A stretch of 13,197 nt of DNA, taken from NCBI GenBank assembly GCA_964463605.1, contig CAYXBZ010000027.1, forward strand, positions 1-13,197, written 5' to 3'. The position numbers and the translations under genes were made by a program. The notes beneath the pieces are model-generated. The model had not been told where the DNA came from. It searched no databases and saw only the letters and a program-made list of their open reading frames with translations. This stretch comes from DAOLOF01 sp964463605. GTDB lineage: Bacteria; Patescibacteriota; Microgenomatia; UBA1400; PJMF01. Of the stretch, positions 4,549 through 10,699 are shown one piece after another. The first letter of the stretch is position 1; every line of letters begins with the position of its first letter.

Positions 4549-6534
4549 ATGACAAAGAAAAAATCAACCAATAATCAAGAGAATAAACTTGAAAAAGAGT
4601 CTGATCAAGAATCAGCTAAGACAAAAACTGATGCCCAGATAAAACAAGAGCTGTTGAAGAAACTTTCGGCTCAACAGTCGTCACAAGATGATAAGAAAAA
4701 AGTGAAGCAGTTTGAGCTTAGCGTTGATATTAATAAGCTATTTAAAAAAGGCTTTATCTATTTATTGTTGTTGTTTTTGTTTTTGCCATTCCTCCTTTCT
4801 TTTTTGGGGTCGGGAGTTGAAACGGTATCGGTAAGTCAACTTGTTCGAGATGTCAAAGAGGAGGAAGTGGAAAAAATACTGGTTGCTGGCAATGAACTTA
4901 GAGCGATCTATAAAAATGAAGAAAGAAAAAAAGCACTCAAAGAGCCTGGTCAAGAGGCGCTTTCTTTATTGGAGTCGGCAGGTTTAGATATTACTGAAGT
5001 TGATTTATTGGTTGAAGATGTAAGCTTAGGTCAGATGTTCTGGGAGTTGGTGTTGAACATTTTACCTCTTTTAGCTTTGGTTGTTATCTTTGCATTAATT
5101 ATGAGGCAAGCTCGTGGAGCTCAGGATGGAATTCTTGGTTTTGGACAGAGTAAAGCTAAAGTTTTTATCAAAGGTAAACAGGATGTAAAATTTGATGATG
5201 TGGGAGGCATGGATGAAGCAAAAAAAGAACTGCAAGAAGTGGTTGATTTCTTGAAAAATCCAAAAAAATACTTAAAAGTAGGCGCTCGTACTCCAAAGGG
5301 TGTGCTATTGGTAGGTCCATCGGGAACAGGTAAAACCTTGTTGGCTAGAGCTGTTGCCGGAGAAGCCAACGTACAGTTTTTATCGATTGCCGGCTCTGAG
5401 TTTATGGAAATGCTGGTGGGGGTTGGAGCTTCAAGAGTTAGAGATCTGTTTGAAACTGCTAAAAAACTTGCCCCTTCAATAATATTTATCGATGAGATTG
5501 ACGCGATTGGTAGGTCAAGAGGCATGGGTTACGCTGGTGGACATAATGAGCGAGAGCAAACCCTCAATCAAATTTTAGTTGAAATGGATGGTTTTGAACC
5601 CAATGACAACGTGATTGTGATGGCTGCTACTAATCGCGGTGAGTTGCTAGATTCTGCTTTAATCAGGCCAGGCCGTTTTGATCGAAGAGTTCAAGTAAAT
5701 CTTCCTGATTTGGAAGAGAGGAAATTTATTGTCAAGATTCATGCCAAAGGCAAGCCTGTTTCTAAAAAGGTAAGTATCGAAAGCATTGCCAAGAGCACCG
5801 TTGGTTTTTCAGGTGCTGACATTGAAAACATGTTGAATGAGGCTGCTATATCAGTGGCAAGAGAAGCAAGAGATGAAATCACGATGAACGATATTGAAGA
5901 AGCCTCACTTAAAGTGAAGCTTGGTCCAAGCAAACGTAGATTGCAAGATAAGCATGAGCGAAAAATGACTGCCTATCATGAAGCGGGACATGCAGTTTTG
6001 GCTCATGTTCAGCCTTATTCTGATCCTGTTCATAGAATTTCTATTGTATCTAGAGGACGAGCTTTAGGCTATACTTTTACTCCTCCAGAAAGAGACAAGT
6101 TGCAGACTACCAAGTCAGAACTTGAAGGAAAGATTGTTGAAATGTTGGGGGGGCGCGCTGCCGAGCTATTGAAATTCAACGAACAAACGGTTGGAGCTAG
6201 TAATGACATTGATCGAGCTACCAGAATAGCTAGAGCCATGGTGGTAGAGTATGGCATGAGTGAGTTGGGTCCAATGAATTATGGTCCTCAATATGAAAAC
6301 TCTGATTACGATAAAATGTGGGGCGAGCCTTTTAGAATTTCTGACAAAATTCAGGAGCAAGTAGATAGTCAAATCCAACAGATTATTAAGCAGGCAGTTG
6401 ACCAAAGTTTGGCTTTATTAAAGAAGTACGAAAAGGAATTGGATCAAGTCGCTGACAAATTGTTGGATTTAGAAACTTTAGATGGCAACCAGTTTGAGAA
6501 GATCATGGGTTTTGACAAAATCAAGCCAGAATAA
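4549..6534 (+). CDS. ftsH: ATP-dependent membrane zinc metalloprotease FtsH
   Basis: This 661-aa protein degrades damaged or regulatory membrane and cytosolic proteins as a membrane hexamer. Domain order: a charged, Gln/Lys/Ser-rich N-terminal extension (1-65), TM1 (about 66-87), a small extracytoplasmic domain, TM2 (about 162-187), the AAA+ ATPase (about 215-455) and the M41 peptidase. Motifs are Walker A G-P-S-G-T-G-K-T (256-263), Walker B I-I-F-I-D-E-I-D (311-318), pore segment F-M-E-M-L-V-G-V-G (285-293), the second region of homology (about 362-380), zinc site H-E-A-G-H (477-481) and the third ligand, probably D553. Walker A has Ser where Pro is usual; this should not abolish ATP binding. 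The N-terminal extension is longer than in E. coli. GAGGA (4541-4545) lies just 3 nt before the ATG and is the clearest Shine-Dalgarno-like site in the window. Confidence 0.96.
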   Translation: MTKKKSTNNQENKLEKESDQESAKTKTDAQIKQELLKKLSAQQSSQDDKKKVKQFELSVDINKLFKKGFIYLLLLFLFLPFLLSFLGSGVETVSVSQLVRDVKEEEVEKILVAGNELRAIYKNEERKKALKEPGQEALSLLESAGLDITEVDLLVEDVSLGQMFWELVLNILPLLALVVIFALIMRQARGAQDGILGFGQSKAKVFIKGKQDVKFDDVGGMDEAKKELQEVVDFLKNPKKYLKVGARTPKGVLLVGPSGTGKTLLARAVAGEANVQFLSIAGSEFMEMLVGVGASRVRDLFETAKKLAPSIIFIDEIDAIGRSRGMGYAGGHNEREQTLNQILVEMDGFEPNDNVIVMAATNRGELLDSALIRPGRFDRRVQVNLPDLEERKFIVKIHAKGKPVSKKVSIESIAKSTVGFSGADIENMLNEAAISVAREARDEITMNDIEEASLKVKLGPSKRRLQDKHERKMTAYHEAGHAVLAHVQPYSDPVHRISIVSRGRALGYTFTPPERDKLQTTKSELEGKIVEMLGGRAAELLKFNEQTVGASNDIDRATRIARAMVVEYGMSELGPMNYGPQYENSDYDKMWGEPFRISDKIQEQVDSQIQQIIKQAVDQSLALLKKYEKELDQVADKLLDLETLDGNQFEKIMGFDKIKPE

Positions 6535-6568
6535 ATAGATCGCATTTAAGAAAAATTCATATCAAGTT

Positions 6569-7528
6569 ATGTCTGATAGACCTATCTTCTTGTTATTTGA
6601 CGGTCATGCGGTTATCTATCGGGCCTACTACGGATTACCTCCCTTAACAGATGCACAAGGCAGAACAGTTCATGCTGCTTACGGTTTTTCTAGGATCGTG
6701 TTAGCTGCCATTAACGAATTTGAACCGGAATTCTTGGCTGTTGCTTTTGATCATCCTAAACCAACATTTCGTCATAAGCAGTATGAAGAGTATAAGGCTC
6801 ATCGACCAAAAATGCCTGACGACCTTCAGCCTCAAATTCCCATAGTGAAAGACATTACCTCGGCTTTGGGAATTCCCCAATTTGAAATTGAGGGCTATGA
6901 GGCCGATGATTTAATTGGCACTTTGAGTTATTGGCTTGATCATCGACCGGAAAAACTTAAAATTACAGGCGAGATTTTAACTGTAATCGTGACGGGTGAT
7001 AAAGATATGCTGCAGCTAGTCGATGACAATACTCACGTTTGGATACCTGGAAGAGGTAGGCAACGTGATACGGAATATGATGTCACAACTGTAAAAGAAA
7101 AAATGGGTGTTTCTCCATCACAAATAGTTGACATGAAAGCCTTAATGGGAGATCCTTCAGACAACATTCCAGGAATAAAAGGGATTGGCAAGAAAACTGC
7201 AGTGCGATTACTCAATAAATACCCTACTTTAGACACCTTGTATCAAGTAGTAGAGGTGATAGAACGAGAAGAGCAGAAGCCCAACAGTTTGTTAAAAGGT
7301 AGTTTGTTGCAAAAATTAATTTTGGGGAAAGATTCTGCCTTCTTAAGCAAGAAGTTGGCAAAGATTAATCAAGATGCTCCAATAGATGTTGATCTCAATG
7401 TTTGCAAGGTAGAGAATTACGATAAAACGAGAGTGGTAGAGTTATTCAAGGAACTCGACTTCAACTCTCTCCTATCGCTTTTGCCCAGTGATAAATTCGA
7501 AACTGATGTGCAGCAAGCACTGTTTTAA
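6569..7528 (+). CDS. Stand-alone 5'-3' exonuclease (PolA N-terminal domain type)
   Basis: This 319-aa protein corresponds to the 5' nuclease domain of DNA polymerase I. The family removes RNA primers and 5' flaps during lagging-strand synthesis and repair. Metal-binding acidic residues are D11, D61, E111/D113/D114 in E-G-Y-E-A-D-D, D144/D146 in T-G-D-K-D and D195/D198 in G-D-P-S-D-N. The helix-hairpin-helix loop G-I-K-G-I-G-K-K-T-A is at 202-211. The protein ends at the natural C-terminal boundary of the domain, with no polymerase or 3'-5' exonuclease domain and no remnant before the next gene. A polymerase would have to be encoded elsewhere. The start lies 34 nt after ftsH, and no Shine-Dalgarno sequence is seen. 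Confidence 0.93.
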   Translation: MSDRPIFLLFDGHAVIYRAYYGLPPLTDAQGRTVHAAYGFSRIVLAAINEFEPEFLAVAFDHPKPTFRHKQYEEYKAHRPKMPDDLQPQIPIVKDITSALGIPQFEIEGYEADDLIGTLSYWLDHRPEKLKITGEILTVIVTGDKDMLQLVDDNTHVWIPGRGRQRDTEYDVTTVKEKMGVSPSQIVDMKALMGDPSDNIPGIKGIGKKTAVRLLNKYPTLDTLYQVVEVIEREEQKPNSLLKGSLLQKLILGKDSAFLSKKLAKINQDAPIDVDLNVCKVENYDKTRVVELFKELDFNSLLSLLPSDKFETDVQQALF

Positions 7529-7573
7529 TAGTGATGTTTATGCAACTTTTATGATTAAGTGAGAATAAATAAT

Positions 7574-8707
7574 ATGAGTAAAAAAGCAACCCTTAAGGTA
7601 GCTCTGGCCCATGATTTTTTGCGCGAGTATGGTGGAGGCGAGCGTGTTCTTGAAGCATTACATGATATTTTTCCTCAGGCACCAATTTTTGTTGCTTTTC
7701 TTGATAAAAAAGCACTAGGTCCTCATTGGCGGCGCTTTAAAGACTGGGACATTCGCCAAACTTGGTTTAGTAAAATTCCTTTGCACAAAAAACTATTCTC
7801 TCCACTGCGTTTTTTGGCACCACATGCTTTTGCAGCGTTAGATTTAGCTGAGTATGATCTGGTTATAAGCTCTACCAATGCTTTTGAAGCCAAGGCTGTT
7901 CAAGCGCCCAACGGAAAACACTTGTGCTACTGCCATACTCCTCCACGGGCTTTATACGGTTACTCCACCATGTCAGCCTGGAAGAAAAATCCAGTTATTA
8001 AGTTTTTTGGACAGCTGATTAATCACTATATGCGGGTGATTGATTTCAAGCATGCACAAAAAGTTGATCAGTTTATTGCTAACGGTGAAGAAACCCAAAA
8101 AAGAATCAGTAAGTTTTACAAACGAGAGTCGGTGATAATTTATCCTCCAGTTGAGCTAGCTTTATCTCGAAAAGAACTGGTAAAAATTAAGCAAACATCC
8201 AAACAAGATTATTTCTTGTTTGTTAATAGGTTGGGGCTGCAAAAGCACCCTGAGCTGGCTGTAGAGGTTTGTTTGAAACTAGGGTTAAAGCTTAAAGTAG
8301 TGGGGGTGGGTCCAATGCAGGAAGATTTAAAGAAGCTGGCTGGTTCTAATTCAAACATTGAGTTTTTAGGCGCTGTTGATGATGAGCAACTGGCAAGGTT
8401 GTATGCGGGCGCCAAGGCTCTTCTTTATCCAGTTGAAGATGAGGACTTTGGGATGGTCCCAATTGAGTCGATGATGGCTGGTACGCCAGTGATAGCTCAC
8501 AGATCTGGTGGGCCAAGCTATACAGTTAAGCGAGAGATAAATGGCATTTTGTTTGATCAACTCGATTTACAAGGTCTAGAGCAAGCAGTTAAAGAATTTA
8601 AGAAGATGAGTTTTGATTCAGAAAAAATAGCTGCCGCAACACATGTTTATACAAAAAAAGAGTTTGAAAAGAGGATCAAGGATTTCACTGAAATTTCAAC
8701 GAATTGA
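7574..8707 (+). CDS. GT4-family glycosyltransferase (WbaZ-like)
   Basis: This 377-aa GT-B-fold enzyme has G-G-G-E-R-V near the N-terminus (20-25), the motif C-H-T-P-P-R-A-L-Y-G (120-129) seen in WbaZ-type mannosyltransferases, a Rossmann-like C-terminal domain from about 213, and the E-x7-E pattern E290/E298 in E-D-F-G-M-V-P-I-E. Such enzymes transfer a sugar from a nucleotide donor to a growing surface glycan on the cytoplasmic side. The donor and acceptor cannot be read from the sequence. I chose ATG 7574, giving M-S-K-K-A-T, over the in-frame GTG at 7559, because ATG is commoner and the family match begins just after it. The gene lies 45 nt downstream of the exonuclease. No strong terminator follows, only a T-rich stretch near 8739-8750. 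Confidence 0.9.
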   Translation: MSKKATLKVALAHDFLREYGGGERVLEALHDIFPQAPIFVAFLDKKALGPHWRRFKDWDIRQTWFSKIPLHKKLFSPLRFLAPHAFAALDLAEYDLVISSTNAFEAKAVQAPNGKHLCYCHTPPRALYGYSTMSAWKKNPVIKFFGQLINHYMRVIDFKHAQKVDQFIANGEETQKRISKFYKRESVIIYPPVELALSRKELVKIKQTSKQDYFLFVNRLGLQKHPELAVEVCLKLGLKLKVVGVGPMQEDLKKLAGSNSNIEFLGAVDDEQLARLYAGAKALLYPVEDEDFGMVPIESMMAGTPVIAHRSGGPSYTVKREINGILFDQLDLQGLEQAVKEFKKMSFDSEKIAAATHVYTKKEFEKRIKDFTEISTN

Positions 8708-8731
8708 ATCTCGACTTGCTAGAGTTTACTG

Positions 8732-8842
8732 TTATTGATTTTGTTTTTTTGCTTCAATAATAGCGTATATTCCTACTGCTACTAGAGGAAGAACCATCAT
8801 TAACAGTAAATAAATGCTGGGGATTCTTTCAGGAATATTCAT
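8732..8842 (-). CDS. 36-aa single-helix membrane protein, translationally coupled
   Basis: This small frame encodes 36 residues. It begins M-N-I-P-E-R-I-P-S, has one hydrophobic helix (about residues 10-30) rich in Leu, Val and Ile, and ends with a short basic tail E-A-K-K-Q-N-Q. Its ATG (8842-8840) overlaps the TGA stop of the 75-aa gene (8841-8839) as ATGA, the classic arrangement for translational coupling. This, with the clean membrane-protein profile, is why I call so short a frame a gene. The net orientation is probably outside-to-cytoplasm with the Lys-rich tail inside. I recognise no family, and no function can be assigned from sequence alone. Confidence 0.68.
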   Translation of the reverse strand: MNIPERIPSIYLLLMMVLPLVAVGIYAIIEAKKQNQ

Positions 8843-9066
8843 TTTTGTTCATTGATTATCTTCAAGTTAATATACCATAGAAGAAAAGAGAAACCTATTG
8901 CGGCGACAGAAGCTGCCAATTTTGGTTTTGGATCTAGAATTAGTCCAACTGTAACCCCGGAGAACACTGCTACTCCAGCATCTTTTACTATTTCAGCGAT
9001 TGAATTTAGCTGACGTGAGGAAATTGGATTTGAATTTGTTAGCTTCTTTTTCATTGAAAGCAGCAT
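8839..9066 (-). CDS. 75-aa two-helix membrane protein of unknown function
   Basis: The protein has a polar, basic N-terminus (K-K-K-L-T then S-S-R-Q-L-N-S-I-A-E-I-V-K-D-A) and two hydrophobic segments (about 28-44 and 49-71), separated by a D-P-K-P-K turn that probably lies on the cytoplasmic side. Met5 (codon 9054-9052) is an equally plausible start, giving 71 aa beginning M-K-K-K-L-T. There is no clear ribosome binding site for either. The start lies about 66 nt downstream of the glycosidase stop on the same strand, so it may share that transcript. Its stop overlaps the start of the 36-aa gene, so the two products are likely made together. I do not recognise the family. Confidence 0.72.
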   Translation of the reverse strand: MLLSMKKKLTNSNPISSRQLNSIAEIVKDAGVAVFSGVTVGLILDPKPKLAASVAAIGFSFLLWYINLKIINEQK

Positions 9067-9132
9067 AAAGCAGAAAACTGAACTTACGCTTAAACTATTA
9101 AAGTTCTTTACAGGAAACTATTTTCTACTGAT

Positions 9133-10554
9133 TTACTCAATCCTGATTAATTCTCCAAGCACAATGGAGTTGGGAGTCATAGGCACTTCGGCTCTTGCAA
9201 TATTGGTGGTGGTGATAAGTCTCATACTTTGTGTCCTGCCGTCAAAATACTCCAGTCTTAAAGAGTATGTTCCAGGTTCAAGATTGGTGAAGGAAACGGG
9301 AACTAGCTCGCTATTTTGTCCGTGGATATCAGCATTGGCCATAATCAATTGAGTATGCCCCTCATCACTGCGAGCAGCGATTGCCTTGACCCAAGACCCT
9401 TGACCGGTAACCGACAGTCTTTGCGTGCCGATTTTATCTAGAAATATCAAGCTTTGATAACGTGGTTTGGGAGTGGCTCCAAATTCTTGATGTGTTAGCA
9501 AGCCCCATCGTCCCCAGTACTCTTGATTATTAGGGTCTTTGCCGTCTTCTATCTCAAACACAAAAGCCTTATCTACCAATTGATTTAGAGTGATTGCTCC
9601 AGCTACTGCGTGAGCTGCCCCGTAAGTATTGTCGTAGGCAGGATGATTTTCGCTATCAGGACCCCATTCGGTAATGTGCAGTTCTAGAGTTGGAGCTAGT
9701 TGAGGATATCGAGCTAGCCAGCTTCGAACTTGAACTAAATCTTGATTAAAAACGTCAAGTTGATGATCATATCGATGCCACGAGAAAAAGTCATATTTAA
9801 GATTATTGTTAATGGCGTGTTTGGCCAGAGCATCAAACCAGTTTTTGTACAAAGCTGTGGTGGCCGGCCCTCCTAAGTAAAAATTTTTGATGTTGGGTCG
9901 CTGCTGAGCGTTGCGGGCACCAACGGCGGCATAGGTGTACATAGTAAGGTAGTTTTTACTCCCCCAGATCTTCCAACCTCCAAACAAATCTGGTTCATTC
10001 CACACCTCGTAATAAACTTCGTCAATGCCTCGAGTGCCAGAGATATGCTCAATGGTTCGCTGAACTACTAACTGCCAGTCTTCCCAGTTGTGCGGGGCGT
10101 CAACAATATCGCCTTGAGAAATTACTGGCGGCATATAACTTAGCGAAATGTAGGGCTTAGCACCGACCTGAAGAATGTCATCGATAATGATATCGAGCTT
10201 AGAAAAATCAAACGATAGATTTCCGGGTGAACCTTGCACAATATCGTAGAAATCATAAATATGATCAATTCTGATTTGTTGAGGGTTAAGTCTTTTTACT
10301 TTTTCTGAGACTGGTTGCAGTCGCCAACCTTTGCTCTCTCCACCTTGAGCAAGGTTGCGCCAAGAGCGATTGAGAGGTCCTAAAACATTTTGCGTGTCAA
10401 CAACAATGTTGGCTGGTTCTCCAGAAGCTTGAGAGAAAAACTCACGAACTGTATCAATCTGCAAAGCTCCGGCAACGGCACTCACAGCCACCACTAAGAA
10501 AAAGACACCCCCAATTATTGACTTTTTAATTGAAGGTCGAGATCTATAACTCAT
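9133..10554 (-). CDS. Membrane-anchored glycoside hydrolase, GH39-like (clan GH-A)
   Basis: This 473-aa protein has a basic start and one hydrophobic segment (about 12-32) that is a signal anchor or signal peptide, so the rest is outside the cytoplasm. A (beta/alpha)8 barrel fills about 50-375. The acid/base candidate is E187 in V-W-N-E-P (184-188), and the nucleophile candidate is E296 in H-I-T-E-W-G (293-298). Spacing and context resemble GH39 (beta-xylosidase, alpha-L-iduronidase), although related GH-A families are possible and the substrate is unknown. A short beta domain follows (about 378-473). It is divergent from a multi-module surface protein that may bind glycans, and near a glycosyltransferase. 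A TATACT box ends only 5 nt before its ATG, so its mRNA may be leaderless. Confidence 0.85.
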   Translation of the reverse strand: MSYRSRPSIKKSIIGGVFFLVVAVSAVAGALQIDTVREFFSQASGEPANIVVDTQNVLGPLNRSWRNLAQGGESKGWRLQPVSEKVKRLNPQQIRIDHIYDFYDIVQGSPGNLSFDFSKLDIIIDDILQVGAKPYISLSYMPPVISQGDIVDAPHNWEDWQLVVQRTIEHISGTRGIDEVYYEVWNEPDLFGGWKIWGSKNYLTMYTYAAVGARNAQQRPNIKNFYLGGPATTALYKNWFDALAKHAINNNLKYDFFSWHRYDHQLDVFNQDLVQVRSWLARYPQLAPTLELHITEWGPDSENHPAYDNTYGAAHAVAGAITLNQLVDKAFVFEIEDGKDPNNQEYWGRWGLLTHQEFGATPKPRYQSLIFLDKIGTQRLSVTGQGSWVKAIAARSDEGHTQLIMANADIHGQNSELVPVSFTNLEPGTYSLRLEYFDGRTQSMRLITTTNIARAEVPMTPNSIVLGELIRIE

Positions 10555-10559
10555 ACTTG

Positions 10560-10565
10560 AGTATA
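10560..10565 (-). promoter_or_regulatory. Possible -10 box of the glycosidase gene
   Basis: On the minus strand this reads TATACT and ends 5 nt before the ATG at 10554, which would place the transcript start at or beside the first codon. The only good -35 match, TTTACA (minus strand, 10591-10586), lies 20 nt upstream, which is too far for a normal promoter. The call therefore rests mainly on the -10 box. Confidence 0.4.
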
Positions 10566-10603
10566 AATGAGAGTATTAAATAATTTGTAAACAAAAACTG
10601 TTC

Positions 10604-10633
10604 TTGATTTGTTTCTTACATCTAGTCTATAGT
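10604..10633 (+). promoter_or_regulatory. Putative promoter of the multi-module surface protein
   Basis: TTGATT (10604-10609) and TATAGT (10628-10633) are 18 nt apart and match the sigma-70 hexamers at 4 and 5 of 6 positions. The predicted start near 10640 gives a leader of about 60 nt. That leader begins with a small perfect hairpin, TTGCTT (10641-10646) with AAGCAA (10652-10657). No Shine-Dalgarno sequence precedes the ATG at 10700. Confidence 0.5.
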
Positions 10634-10699
10634 AAAAACATTGCTTATTACAAGCAAGGTTGTGTTTTGCAAACTGCATTATTAAGAAATCTTTAGTGT

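Noticed and set aside
5121..5525. Minus-strand 134-codon frame inside ftsH
   Set aside because: It is antisense to the conserved AAA+ domain and Ser/Pro-rich, as expected from a shadow frame.
7559..7573. GTG start five codons upstream for the glycosyltransferase
   Set aside because: The added residues (R-I-N-N) are not family-like and an ATG follows directly at 7574; there is no ribosome binding site favouring the GTG.
8708..8760. Terminator after the glycosyltransferase
   Set aside because: A T-rich stretch is present, but the only stem (CTC/GAG) is 3 bp, too weak to call.
8725..8810. Inverted repeat TTTACTGTTA / TAACAGTAAA around the 36-aa gene
   Set aside because: The arms are 10 bp, AT-rich and 66 nt apart, and the right arm is codons of the 36-aa protein; chance is the simpler explanation.
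9164..9352. Plus-strand 62-codon frame opposite the glycosidase C-terminus
   Set aside because: It is antisense to the beta domain of the glycosidase, with no upstream signals.
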